A stretch of DNA of 64,000 nt from PALSA-1353 sp050012375 (GCA_050012375.1 JBEKHH010000007.1:58336-122335), one strand, 5' to 3'; numbered from the stretch's first letter, positions 16,664-25,309 are shown. Notes: generated from the sequence alone by a model not told the origin. Program-made: numbers and translations.

Positions 16664-17695
16664 TCAGCTTTCCGGCCGATCCAGGGGGGCGGGAGAAGGC
16701 GGCGGCGCGGACCCCGACAGGGACGCAACAATGCGCTGCGTGTGCACGTGGCAATTCTCGATGAAGATGGCGTATCTCTCCTGCGTTCCGCCCACGGCCG
16801 TGCCCGCAAGGTAAACTCCCGGCACATTTGTTTGCATCGTTGTCGGATCGAAGACCGGCGCTTGCCCTGGCCCCTTCAATTCGACCCCGGCCAGCCGGCA
16901 CAGCGTCATGTCCGCCTCATATCCGATGAGAAGCAGCACGAAATCGGCGGGGACATCGATGATTCGACCGTTCTCGCCCGCCAGAAACGCCTCGCCGGGG
17001 CGGATCTCCTTCAGCGTCGTATTGAAATGTGCTTTCAGTTTCCCGGATTTGATCAGGCCGTTCATCTCGGGCCAGAGCCAGTATTTGATGCGGGCCGAGT
17101 CGAACTGCGTCTTGCGATAGCTCATCGAGACGCGCGCTCCCACGTAATGGGATCGCAGGGCCGCTTCGACCGCGGAATTGCGCCCACCCACGATCAGCAG
17201 ATCCTTCTGAAAATACTGGTGAGGGTCCTGGAAATAATGGCTCACGTGCGGCAGATCATGGCCGGGGACGTCCAAGGGGCGGGGACGTTCCGTGCCGCCA
17301 GTGGCGAGGACGAGTTTTCTCACGCGATATTTGGCTTCGCCGCCCCCCCGCCGGGTGGTGAGCAAGAACTCATCGCCGCCGCGATGAATGTCGATCACCG
17401 GCTCGTACGTGTTGATCTTCAGATCAAACTGGACGACGACCGACCGCAGGTAAGCCAGGTATTGTTCTCGCGTACACTTGGTCTGATCGGGCGTGAATAG
17501 GGGAACGCCGGCGATCGCGATTCGTTCATTGGAGCTGAAGAATCGCGTCTGCGGCGCGAACCATGAGATGGTGTAGCCGATTTGGCGCGCGTCAAAATGC
17601 AGATAGTCGATGCCCACCTTCTTCAAGGCGACGGCCAATTCGATCCCAATCGGCCCGGCCCCAATGATCGCGACTTCGGCGGAGATGATCGACAT
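16664..17695 (-). CDS. YpdA-like FAD/NADPH oxidoreductase
   Basis: The 343-residue protein has a dinucleotide-binding GAGPIG at residues 12-17 for FAD and a second GGRNSAVEAAL motif for NADPH, plus the terminal AGTAVGG FAD motif. There is no CxxC redox pair, which separates it from thioredoxin reductases. The organisation matches YpdA, the bacillithiol-disulfide reductase family. Whether this organism makes bacillithiol is not shown here. The gene lies between the SDR gene and the unknown 80-residue gene on the same strand. Confidence 0.8.
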   Translation of the reverse strand: MSIISAEVAIIGAGPIGIELAVALKKVGIDYLHFDARQIGYTISWFAPQTRFFSSNERIAIAGVPLFTPDQTKCTREQYLAYLRSVVVQFDLKINTYEPVIDIHRGGDEFLLTTRRGGGEAKYRVRKLVLATGGTERPRPLDVPGHDLPHVSHYFQDPHQYFQKDLLIVGGRNSAVEAALRSHYVGARVSMSYRKTQFDSARIKYWLWPEMNGLIKSGKLKAHFNTTLKEIRPGEAFLAGENGRIIDVPADFVLLLIGYEADMTLCRLAGVELKGPGQAPVFDPTTMQTNVPGVYLAGTAVGGTQERYAIFIENCHVHTQRIVASLSGSAPPPSPAPLDRPES

Positions 17696-17750
17696 GGGGG
17701 TATTCTAGGGCCCAAAACCAAAATGCAACCGCGTCAGCGGCTGCATTCTA

Positions 17751-18485
17751 TCATGCGATCGACCGTCCCCCATCGAGGCGGAGGATTTGCCCGGTGATGT
17801 AATTGGCGCCGGTGCACAGGAAATGCACGGCGGCGGCGACGTCCTGCGGCGTTCCAGCCCGGCCCAGGGGGACACGGCGAAGATATTGCTCCCGTTTCTC
17901 CGATGACAGATCCGCCGGCCATTCCACCACTCCCGGCGCGATCCCGTTGACTCGCACGCCCGGAGCCAGTTCGCGGGCCAGTCCCAGCGTCAGGTTCCAC
18001 AGCCCCGCTTTGCTGGCACAGTAAGATAGGTATCCCGGCATCGGCCGCTCGGCCAACAAATCGAGCATGTTCACCACGCACCCCCCCGCCGATTTGAGCA
18101 TTGGCGCAAAATGCCGGCAAAGCAGCAGCGGAGATTCGACGTGGATCGCCCACAGTCGCCGTGTCTGCGACAAATCGCCCGGGGCGTCCGCCTCATAAAG
18201 CGATGCGTTGTTGACGAGCACGTCGAGCCGTTGAAAGCTTGTCGAGAATTGGGCATTGATCGCTTCGACGGCGGCGGCTGGATCGCATAAATCCGCGCGG
18301 ATCGCGACGCAGCGCCGGGATTTGCCTTCGATCTCGCGGGCCAAATCTTTGGCTGCCTGGGCGTTGTTCAAGAACGTCAGCGCGATATCGAACCCCGCAT
18401 CGGCCAGGTGAAGAGCGATGGTCCGCCCGACGCGGATTGCGCCTCCGCTAATCAGAGCCACGCGAGGTGGATTGGTTTGGCTCAT
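17751..18485 (-). CDS. Short-chain dehydrogenase, pteridine-reductase-like
   Basis: This 244-residue Rossmann-fold enzyme has the cofactor motif SGGAIRVG near residue 14, in which the Arg replaces the usual glycine-rich spacing, as in pteridine reductases (FolM/PTR1). NNAS follows, and the catalytic Tyr/Lys are in YCASKAG. It ends with the usual LDGGRSIA. The reaction is probably NADPH-dependent reduction of a pteridine or a related carbonyl. A fatty-acid-type keto reduction is an alternative, given the ketoacyl synthase in the same gene run. Confidence 0.82.
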   Translation of the reverse strand: MSQTNPPRVALISGGAIRVGRTIALHLADAGFDIALTFLNNAQAAKDLAREIEGKSRRCVAIRADLCDPAAAVEAINAQFSTSFQRLDVLVNNASLYEADAPGDLSQTRRLWAIHVESPLLLCRHFAPMLKSAGGCVVNMLDLLAERPMPGYLSYCASKAGLWNLTLGLARELAPGVRVNGIAPGVVEWPADLSSEKREQYLRRVPLGRAGTPQDVAAAVHFLCTGANYITGQILRLDGGRSIA

Positions 18486-18507
18486 GGTTCCTTATTGATT
18501 CTTCGGC

Positions 18508-18536
18508 ATGACAATACTCCGCTTTGCCAACATAAT
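18508..18536 (+). promoter_or_regulatory. Possible sigma-70 promoter of the GH43 gene
   Basis: ATGACA and CATAAT are separated by 17 bases and end 11 bases before the start codon. The -35 is weak, so this is tentative. Confidence 0.3.
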
Positions 18537-18547
18537 ACTACCGCATC

Positions 18548-20170
18548 ATGCATCATATTCATCGATGCGGGCCGTTGCTCCTGGTATTGCTGGTCGGCTT
18601 TGCCCGATCCATTTCCATCGCTCAGGGGCCGGGTGCGTGGTGTCCTGACAATGGCGATGGGACGTACAAAAATCCGATTCTCTTCGCCGATTATTCAGAC
18701 CCCGATGTCATTCGCGTCGGCGATGATTTCTATCTGACGGCTTCGAGCTTCAGTTGTTTCCCCGGGTTGCCAATCCTGCATTCCAGGGACTTGGTCAACT
18801 GGACGATCATCGGCCACGCGATCGACAAATACCCCATCGTTCGTTTCAAGACGCCGGTTCACGGCTGCGGGGTTTGGGCGCCGGCGATTCGTTTTCACGA
18901 CGGACAGTTCTACATATTCTTCGGCGATCCTGACTACGGCATCTTTATGGCCAAGGCCCCAAATCCCGCCGGCCCCTGGGACCCCCTCGTTCGCGTGAAA
19001 GATTCCAAAGGTTGGATCGACACCTGTCCCTTCTGGGACGACGACGGCAAGGTGTATCTCGTTCACGCGTTTTCCGGCTCGCGCGCGGGCATCAGCAATG
19101 TGCTGGACATCAACCGAATGAGCCCTGATGGAACGCAACTCCTCGACCAGGGTACGCGCGTCTTCGACGGCAAGGATGGCAACTACACCACCCTCGAAGG
19201 CCCCAAGCTCTACAAGCGCAACGGCTATTACTACATCATGGCCCCCGGCGGCGGGGTTGGCGGCGGATATCAAATCGTTCTCCGGTCAAAGAATATTTAC
19301 GGCCCGTACGATTCCCACGTCGTCCTGCGGCAAGGCAAAACAAATATCAACGGACCCCACCAGGGCGGATGGGTCCAAACCCAGACCGGGCAGAGTTGGT
19401 TCATCCATTTTCAGCAATACCTGCCCTATGGCCGAGTTGTTCACCTCCAGCCGGTTCAGTGGGTCGATGATTGGCCGATCATGGGCGATGCCGGTGAACC
19501 GGTGATGTCTCATCCCAAGCCGGATGTCGGCAAAAACTGGCCTATCGCCGTCCCCCAGACCAGCGATGAATTCAATCAGCCGACGCTCGGCCTGCAATGG
19601 CAATGGTGGGCCGATTTCCAGGATGACTGGATTTCATTAACCGAGCGACCTGGGTTTTTGCGGATGAAGGCCGTTGCGACGCCGGCGGTGCTGTTTGACC
19701 GCCCAAATCTCCTGCTCCAGAAATTCCCCGCGGAGGCTTTCACGGTGACGGCTCGCCTCGAGCTTGCGAAGCTGGAGGATGGCGATCGGGCCGGGCTTGT
19801 GGTCGCGGGATTGTCGACAGGCGCCCTACAGGTCGAGAAGGATCCCGCCGGCCTGAAGATCATCCGCACGACTTTTATCGCCCATCGCCCCACCCATTGG
19901 CGTGGCGATCCCCTCCCCGGCTCGGATGACGAAAACGAGTCCCGAACGATTCCGGGCCAGTCGGTTTTCCTTCGGGTCAAGGTCAATCCAGGCGGCAACT
20001 GCGTTTTTAGCTACAGCCCTGACAACGAGCGGTTTACAGAAATCGGGCCGGCGTTTACAGCCGCCAACGATTTATGGATCGGCGCCAAAGTCGGTCTTTT
20101 TTGCAATGCTCCGGTCGGCAAATCCTCCAAAGGCTTTGCGGACGTCGATTGGTTTCGATTTGGAAATTGA
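18548..20170 (+). CDS. Secreted GH43 family glycosidase (beta-xylosidase/arabinofuranosidase-like)
   Basis: The 540-residue protein has a signal peptide (about residues 1-26). A five-bladed propeller of GH43 type follows. The first catalytic Asp is in ADYSDPDVI, the pKa-modulating Asp in WIDTCPFWDDDG, and the acid Glu in LEGPKLYKRNGYYYI. From about residue 335 a beta-sandwich of the GH43 C-terminal or DUF1349 type follows. GH43 enzymes remove xylose or arabinose from hemicelluloses by inversion. It is secreted and stands alone on the plus strand. Confidence 0.9.
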   Translation: MHHIHRCGPLLLVLLVGFARSISIAQGPGAWCPDNGDGTYKNPILFADYSDPDVIRVGDDFYLTASSFSCFPGLPILHSRDLVNWTIIGHAIDKYPIVRFKTPVHGCGVWAPAIRFHDGQFYIFFGDPDYGIFMAKAPNPAGPWDPLVRVKDSKGWIDTCPFWDDDGKVYLVHAFSGSRAGISNVLDINRMSPDGTQLLDQGTRVFDGKDGNYTTLEGPKLYKRNGYYYIMAPGGGVGGGYQIVLRSKNIYGPYDSHVVLRQGKTNINGPHQGGWVQTQTGQSWFIHFQQYLPYGRVVHLQPVQWVDDWPIMGDAGEPVMSHPKPDVGKNWPIAVPQTSDEFNQPTLGLQWQWWADFQDDWISLTERPGFLRMKAVATPAVLFDRPNLLLQKFPAEAFTVTARLELAKLEDGDRAGLVVAGLSTGALQVEKDPAGLKIIRTTFIAHRPTHWRGDPLPGSDDENESRTIPGQSVFLRVKVNPGGNCVFSYSPDNERFTEIGPAFTAANDLWIGAKVGLFCNAPVGKSSKGFADVDWFRFGN

Positions 20171-20253
20171 CGTGCAACATTACCTCTTGGACCGGTTTTT
20201 TGGGTTTCCCGCGCCCCCGGCAATTCCGGATTCGCTGATTCCCGCCCAATGTT

Positions 20254-20274
20254 TGATAACGATTGACGTTATTA
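20254..20274 (+). promoter_or_regulatory. Palindromic operator of the higBA promoter
   Basis: TGATAACG and CGTTATTA form a 7-of-8 inverted repeat around ATTGA and overlap the -35 box of the toxin-antitoxin promoter. This is the expected place for HigA autorepression. Confidence 0.6.
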
Positions 20275-20291
20275 ACGAGTAGCGATATGAT
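20263..20291 (+). promoter_or_regulatory. Sigma-70 promoter of higBA
   Basis: TTGACG and TATGAT are separated by 17 bases. Transcription would start about 20298, only five or six bases before the toxin ATG, so the mRNA should be nearly leaderless. Confidence 0.65.
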
Positions 20292-20303
20292 CCTTGGCGC
20301 AGC

Positions 20304-20582
20304 ATGATTCGCGGGTTCAAATGCAAGGAGACGGAGCGGATATTCCGTCGTGAGGGCACAAAGCGTTTCCGCTCCATCGAAAAGCTGGCGTTACGGAAAC
20401 TGCTGCTCATCGAGGGCGCCGAACGAATCGAAGACCTTCGGATTCCGCCGGGCAATCGGCTCGAGAAACTCGGCGGCGACAGAAGCGGACAATTCGGCAT
20501 CCGTATCAACCGTCAGTGGCGAATCTGTTTTCGCTTGGACAAAGCCGGCGCCTGGGACGTGGAAATCGTGGACTATCATTGA
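20304..20582 (+). CDS. higB: HigB-type toxin (ribosome-dependent mRNA interferase)
   Basis: This 92-residue RelE-superfamily toxin has the family features: an N-terminal strand and helix, a LEKLGGDRSGQFGIRINRQWRICF core with basic residues, and an ending IVDYH. HigB cleaves mRNA on the ribosome. It is encoded before its antitoxin, which is the higBA order. No ribosome binding site is visible between the promoter and the ATG. Confidence 0.85.
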   Translation: MIRGFKCKETERIFRREGTKRFRSIEKLALRKLLLIEGAERIEDLRIPPGNRLEKLGGDRSGQFGIRINRQWRICFRLDKAGAWDVEIVDYH

Positions 20583-20596
20583 CCCGGAGCATCAAT

Positions 20597-20893
20597 ATGC
20601 GAAGAAAACTCAAGCCGATCCATCCCGGCGAAATTTTGCTGGAGGAATTCCTCAAGCCGATGGGGATATCGCAGTATCGCCTGGCTCGGAGCATCAGCGT
20701 TCCTCCCCGGCGAATTAATGAAATCGTTCACGGCAAAAGATCCATCACCGCGGACACCGCCCTGCGCTTTTCGCTATTCTTTGGCCTGTCCGACCGTTAT
20801 TGGATGAATCTGCAATCCTGGTACGACCTGGAAGTTGAAAGGGACCGCTTGGGCCACCGCCTCAAGCGCGAGGTCTCCGCTTTCGCCGCCTAA
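20597..20893 (+). CDS. higA: HigA-type antitoxin, XRE-family DNA-binding protein
   Basis: This 98-residue protein starts MRRKLKPIHPGEILLEEF, the standard HigA beginning, followed by a helix-turn-helix (ISQYRLARSISVPPRRINEIVHG). It neutralises HigB and represses the shared promoter. I choose the ATG at 20597, with GGAG upstream, rather than an earlier in-frame codon inside the toxin gene. It follows the toxin by 14 bases. Confidence 0.88.
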   Translation: MRRKLKPIHPGEILLEEFLKPMGISQYRLARSISVPPRRINEIVHGKRSITADTALRFSLFFGLSDRYWMNLQSWYDLEVERDRLGHRLKREVSAFAA

Positions 20894-21063
20894 GGGGCCG
20901 AACCTAGCAGCTTCCGTGGTTTCTCAGCCCAATTGAATTTCCAACGCCGTCAAATTGGAATGGTTTTTGCGGAAACTATACCTGTTTCACGGCATGATTG
21001 TTGATAACATCCGTTACGGCAATCCGAAAGCAGTGGAGCTAAGGCGAAGTGAGGTAATCGGTC

Positions 21064-21480
21064 ATGCGGGTACAAAGAAGAAAAAGAACTGCCCGCCCCG
21101 CCGGGGCGCGGGCATCCAACAAAAAGGCGCGGATTGAAGTCGTCGATCATTCGCACGCGCGCTGGCCGGCGGTGCTGAAGCTGATTGGCCGTCTGGGCGA
21201 TCGAAATACCCTGCTACTCGACGAAGACGGCTGGCTCTCGGCGCGGCAGAGCGTGCTGGCGGCATTCGTCGGGGATAAGCCTGCGGGCTACCTGATCTTC
21301 CATATTCATCCGCTGGGTGACGGCCGCGTGGAGGCGCGCCTTGATGCTGCGGGCTTCAGTTCGGCCGAAGTAAACCGGCTCCTGAGCACGGCTCTGTCCC
21401 ACACCGCCACGCAGCATGCCAGGAAACTGAAATGCGTCCGCTTCAAGGGGCTGAAGATCAAGACGGATGGCCGGCGATGA
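21064..21480 (+). CDS. Small protein, weakly GNAT-like
   Basis: The 138-residue protein has a basic N-terminus (about 25 residues). A segment reading SVLAAFVGDKPAGYLIFHIH follows, the beta-strand pattern of GNAT acetyltransferases before the acetyl-CoA loop, and then a helix (VNRLLSTALSHTATQHA). The canonical Q/RxxGxG/A motif is not evident, so catalysis is doubtful. GTGAGG precedes the ATG. Confidence 0.5.
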   Translation: MRVQRRKRTARPAGARASNKKARIEVVDHSHARWPAVLKLIGRLGDRNTLLLDEDGWLSARQSVLAAFVGDKPAGYLIFHIHPLGDGRVEARLDAAGFSSAEVNRLLSTALSHTATQHARKLKCVRFKGLKIKTDGRR

Positions 21481-21490
21481 CGGAGGCGAA

Positions 21491-21580
21491 GAAAATGCCG
21501 AATGCCGAATGCCAAATGCCGAATGTAAAGACAGGCACCTCGCCTTTCATTCGGCATTTGGCATTTGGCATTCGGCATTC
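21491..21580. repeat. Hairpin repeat with AATGCCGAATGCC words
   Basis: The left arm (21491-21530) is four or five copies of AATGCCGA/AATGCCAA. The right arm (21544-21580) is built of the complements, TTCGGCATT and TTTGGCATT. The hairpin lies in the 120-base spacer before the zinc-ribbon gene. Confidence 0.9.
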
Positions 21581-21600
21581 TACGATATTTCGAGCGGCCC

Positions 21601-22407
21601 ATGATCGTCTTCCCCTGCCATATTTGCCGGACCTCCCTGTCGGCGGAGGCGGCCCAGGCGGGACAATTGCTGAGATGTCCGGTCTGCCGCACGACGCTGC
21701 GCGTGCCGGTGCCCGAGACGGTGGCGGCAGGCGCTGCCCCCGGCGGCGGCCCCGTGATCACGGCTGGGATTAGCGCCGCCATCGGGCCGCAACGCCCCCC
21801 CGGCAGCCCGCGGTTTTCCGGTAAAAGGTACGGCTTTAACTGTGGTTATTGTTCCAGCCGCCTCGAAGCCACCGAATCCATGGCCGCGCAGGAGGGTCAG
21901 TGTCCGACCTGCGGCAACCAGATCACCATTCCGATCCTCGACCGCTACAACCGCCTGATCGACCCCAAGACGCGGCAGATCATCAAACAAGACCCGCATC
22001 CGGTCCACGCCTACGCCGCCGCCGGCGCCCGCGCGCCCAAGATCCATCGCGCAAGCGACGGCAAACAATTCATCGTCTGCCCCCGCTGCTCCGCCAGCAG
22101 CCCGATCACCTACAACAATTGCAAGAACTGCGGCATGCCGTTCACGATGGAAGGAACCACCGTCGATGCCATCGGCGCCAGCAACGGCTTTTGCGTCGCG
22201 GCGCTGGTGCTGGGGATCATCGGCCTGCCGACATCGCCATTCGTCATTCCGTCCCTGCTGGCCATTATCTTCGGCATCGTTGGCATGAGACAGGTCGCCA
22301 GCGTCGAGTCGCCCAACCGGGGAGGCCGTGGGATGGCCATCGCCGGAATCATCTGCGGGGCCATCGGCTGCCTTATCGCGGCGATCTACTTCCTTGCTCG
22401 ATTCTAG
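21601..22407 (+). CDS. Zinc-ribbon and DUF4190 membrane protein
   Basis: The 268-residue protein contains three Cys-pair zinc ribbons (CHICR and CPVC, CGYCSS and CPTCG, CPRCSA and CKNCG), a Pro/Gly-rich linker, and two C-terminal membrane helices of the DUF4190 type (FCVAALVLGIIGLPTSPF, then GMAIAGIICGAIGCLIAAIY). Such proteins are common in planctomycetes; their function is unknown. The start is the ATG giving MIVFPCHICR; an upstream in-frame ATG lies inside the hairpin. Its end overlaps that of the convergent ABC gene by four bases. Confidence 0.75.
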   Translation: MIVFPCHICRTSLSAEAAQAGQLLRCPVCRTTLRVPVPETVAAGAAPGGGPVITAGISAAIGPQRPPGSPRFSGKRYGFNCGYCSSRLEATESMAAQEGQCPTCGNQITIPILDRYNRLIDPKTRQIIKQDPHPVHAYAAAGARAPKIHRASDGKQFIVCPRCSASSPITYNNCKNCGMPFTMEGTTVDAIGASNGFCVAALVLGIIGLPTSPFVIPSLLAIIFGIVGMRQVASVESPNRGGRGMAIAGIICGAIGCLIAAIYFLARF

Positions 22408-23168
22408 AATCGCGGCACAACAACGGGATTGGCGGCGTCGCCATAGCGCTCAATCCCGACGCCGTAAACGGTGGACAGGATCTCCGGCCGCAAGACCGCG
22501 TCGGCGCTTCCTGATGCCGCCAGCAAGCCATCATGCAGGAGCATCAGCCGATCCGCATGCGCCCCCGCGATGTTCAGCTCGTGCGATGCCAGCAGCACCG
22601 CAAGATTCCTTTTGCTGGCCAGGTCGCGCAGAAGCCGCCATAGATCGATCTGGTGTTTGAGATCGAGAAATGTGTTGGGTTCATCGAGCAGCAAGGCGGC
22701 GGGCTCCTGCGTCAGACAGCGGCCGATGTAAACACGCTGGCGCTGTCCGCCGGACATCTGGTCCATCGGCCGGTCCAGCAAGTCTTCCAGCCCCAGGAGT
22801 CTGGCCACGTCGAGGGTGACGCGCTGGTCAGCGCTGGATTCCAATCCAAACGCCCCCCAATACGGGGCGCGTCCGAGCCGAAGGGTTTCGGCGACGGTTT
22901 GGCCCGGTTCGTGGCGAGGCGATTGCGGCAAATAGGCCACGAGGCGCGCCAGTTCGCGCGGCCGCCAGGCCCGGATATTTTTTCCTCGCCAGGAAATTTC
23001 CCCCGTCGCCTGAACGTGTCCCAGCAGCGCCTTGATCAGCGCGCTTTTCCCGCTGCCGTTGGGCCCGATCAGCCCCACCACTTGTCCCGAATCCAGCGAC
23101 ACGGATACCCCGCGCAAGGCGATGCGAGCGCCGTATGCGTGCCCCACGTCTTTCGCTTGCAGCAGCAT
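22404..23168 (-). CDS. ABC transporter ATP-binding protein, FecE/BtuD type
   Basis: This 254-residue ATPase has Walker A GPNGSGKS (residues 35-42), the signature SGGQR, Walker B ALLLDEP and the H-loop ASHELN. The fold and length match importers of iron complexes, cobalamin or zinc. No permease or binding protein is in the window, so the transporter is incomplete here. It starts with an ATG that overlaps the stop of the upstream TPR gene (TAATG), implying translational coupling. The ATPase could serve that protein instead of a transporter. Confidence 0.85.
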   Translation of the reverse strand: MLLQAKDVGHAYGARIALRGVSVSLDSGQVVGLIGPNGSGKSALIKALLGHVQATGEISWRGKNIRAWRPRELARLVAYLPQSPRHEPGQTVAETLRLGRAPYWGAFGLESSADQRVTLDVARLLGLEDLLDRPMDQMSGGQRQRVYIGRCLTQEPAALLLDEPNTFLDLKHQIDLWRLLRDLASKRNLAVLLASHELNIAGAHADRLMLLHDGLLAASGSADAVLRPEILSTVYGVGIERYGDAANPVVVPRF

Positions 23169-24571
23169 TATGCCCGCAGCTTTTTGATGCGCGTCTGGAC
23201 GTCTTTGTAATTGAACTCCCACTGCGCGACCTTGCTGTAGTGGGAAATGGCTTCGGGCTTGAGGCCCTTTTTCTCCAGAACACGCGCGCGCCAATAGTAC
23301 ATTTCCTTCGACCGATCGTCGCCCTGAAGCTGGTAATCCTTGATCAGTTGTCCGAGCGTGTCGTCGGCCTCGTCATTAAAACCCGCCTGGAAGAACGCCA
23401 GGCCAAGCAAAATGCCGGCATCGACGCGGAATTTCGGATCGCTTCGCGCCTGCTGCAAAACAGGTATGGCGTCCTGGAATCGGTTCAGCCTGAACAGTCG
23501 TTTGCCGATCTCAATGCGCCAGCGCATGTCCGTTGGGTACGCATCGGCCGCCAGTTCATATTCTTTCAATTCAAATTCAAGCTGTTCGCGGCTGAACTGC
23601 GCATAATCATTGCGAAGCTCTTCGTTCTTCGGGTCCTGCATCAGCGCTTCGCGCTTGCCGCGTTCCACGCGGCTGAGCTGCTTCATGTTGATCGCGCCGA
23701 TGCGCTGGCGATAACGGAACTGCTTGGTTTTGTCGAACCATTCCTGCAACAATTCGACCGCCTTGCTCTCGAACTCGGGATGCTCCGTCTTCTCCAGCGC
23801 GTCCACCAGGCGCATCGCCTTGCCGGGATCGTGGGGTTCGGCTTTGTAGTCACTTTCGGCCTGCGCGATGATCGCCTGCTGGGCATCCAAATCCGCGAAA
23901 TCCTTGTCGCCGGTGAGCAGCAGCGCCTGCTTCTGCATGTCCTTAATCTGGTCGCGGAAGCTTCCGCCCTTGGAGTAGCCGGCCGATTCCATCGTGTCCA
24001 TCGCCCCGAGGTTCTTCAATTCCGTCGCCAGGTCCATGTCAAGGGGGCGGAGCATCAGCGCGTATTGGCACGCGTCCGCCGCCAGCCGCCATTGCTTCAG
24101 GCCCTTGTAGACATCCCGAAGGACGATGAATTTGTTGAAATCCGGCTTCTTGGCGTCCGCATTGGCCTTTTGAAAGATTTGGCCGATCCAAAGCACGGTA
24201 TCCCAATAGCCCCCGCGATAGGCGCTTTGCAGCAGCGACTGCATGTGATCGGTGGTTCCCGGATCGAACGACATCAACTTCTCGGCGTTGATCATGTTGA
24301 CCTTGTCGTCGCTGGTGGGCCGCTTGAGCTTCATCGCTTCAAGGAACCCGATGGCCTTCCCGCCGCTGGCCTTCCGTTTCATCGCAATGTCGCGCAGTTC
24401 CTGATGGGCTTCGATGGCATCGGGGTCGAGTTCGAAGCCACTGAGGTACATCGAGATGGCGTACTCGAAATTCCCCGTCCCGGCGACGGTGCGGCCCCGG
24501 TCGAAAAAGACCTTCGCCTTGGCCCGGTCTTCTGGGGGTACCTCTTTATATCCTTCCGGAACTTCAGCCAC
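23168..24571 (-). CDS. TPR-repeat protein, function unknown
   Basis: This 467-residue protein is helical throughout and has several tetratricopeptide-like repeats, the clearest near the N-terminus (GNFEYAISMYLSGFELDPDAIEAH) and the C-terminus (FNDEADDTLGQLIKDYQ). It has no signal peptide or membrane helix, so it should be cytoplasmic and act as a scaffold. It is translationally coupled to the ABC ATPase, its only partner in the operon. The role is not known. Confidence 0.7.
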   Translation of the reverse strand: MAEVPEGYKEVPPEDRAKAKVFFDRGRTVAGTGNFEYAISMYLSGFELDPDAIEAHQELRDIAMKRKASGGKAIGFLEAMKLKRPTSDDKVNMINAEKLMSFDPGTTDHMQSLLQSAYRGGYWDTVLWIGQIFQKANADAKKPDFNKFIVLRDVYKGLKQWRLAADACQYALMLRPLDMDLATELKNLGAMDTMESAGYSKGGSFRDQIKDMQKQALLLTGDKDFADLDAQQAIIAQAESDYKAEPHDPGKAMRLVDALEKTEHPEFESKAVELLQEWFDKTKQFRYRQRIGAINMKQLSRVERGKREALMQDPKNEELRNDYAQFSREQLEFELKEYELAADAYPTDMRWRIEIGKRLFRLNRFQDAIPVLQQARSDPKFRVDAGILLGLAFFQAGFNDEADDTLGQLIKDYQLQGDDRSKEMYYWRARVLEKKGLKPEAISHYSKVAQWEFNYKDVQTRIKKLRA

Positions 24572-24680
24572 GGGCCATTCCCTTCAAGTCCACCCCTGTG
24601 CAGATAGGCAGCCATGCAGGCCGAGGGGGGTCAGCTTCATTGACCTTCAAGGTTGTAATCCGCAAATTATGCGAGTCCGG

Positions 24681-24709
24681 TTGAACCTGTCAACCAATTG
24701 ATCTACTGT
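24681..24709 (+). promoter_or_regulatory. Possible sigma-70 promoter of def-fmt
   Basis: TTGAAC and TACTGT are separated by 17 bases, 49 bases before the def start codon. The boxes are moderate matches to consensus. Confidence 0.4.
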
Positions 24710-24758
24710 CTATGGCCGCTGATGTTATGCGTTTTCGGTCTCTGATTCGAGCCTCGTA

Positions 24759-25301
24759 ATGTTTGATGATTTAAGAATTATTTCTTATCCCGATCCGCGC
24801 CTTCGGCGCGTCAGCGTTCCCGTTGACAATTTCGGGGATAAACTAGGCGCTCTGGTGCGCCGCATGTTTGAACTCATGCGCGAAGCTCACGGCGTGGGTC
24901 TGGCGGCTGCGCAGGTGGGGCACAACATCCGGCTGTTTATCGTCAGCCCCACCCAAAACCCCGAGGATGATCGCGTTTACGTCAATCCCACCCTCTTCGA
25001 TGCCGAGGGAGAAGAAACCAGTCAGGAAGGCTGCCTCAGCCTCCCCAACATCAACGTCGATGTGGTCCGCGCCAAGTCCGTGAAAATCCGAGCGCAGGAC
25101 GCCGCCGGCAACCTGATCGAGCAAGCCGAAACCGATTATGTCGCCCGCATCTGGCAACACGAGCTGGACCATCTCAACGGAATCCTCCTGGTCGATCACA
25201 TGGGCCCGACCGCCAAGATGGAAAATCGCAAGATTTTGAAGGAGTTGGAAGAGAAATATGTGGCCGAAAATCGCGACCAACCCCGCCGAAGAGTTAAATA
25301 G
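24759..25301 (+). CDS. def: Peptide deformylase
   Basis: This 180-residue metalloenzyme removes the formyl group from new N-termini. The three motifs are all present: GVGLAAAQVG, EGCLSLP (with the metal-binding Cys) and QHELDHLNG (metal-binding His and catalytic Glu). It is followed eight bases later by fmt, the usual pair, which makes and removes the formyl group. The ATG has no strong ribosome binding site. Confidence 0.95.
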   Translation: MFDDLRIISYPDPRLRRVSVPVDNFGDKLGALVRRMFELMREAHGVGLAAAQVGHNIRLFIVSPTQNPEDDRVYVNPTLFDAEGEETSQEGCLSLPNINVDVVRAKSVKIRAQDAAGNLIEQAETDYVARIWQHELDHLNGILLVDHMGPTAKMENRKILKELEEKYVAENRDQPRRRVK

Positions 25302-25309
25302 CTCACCCC

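Noticed and set aside
24572..24758. Possible tRNA or small RNA upstream of def
   Set aside because: No cloverleaf or conserved tRNA boxes are visible; the region reads as a divergent promoter spacer.
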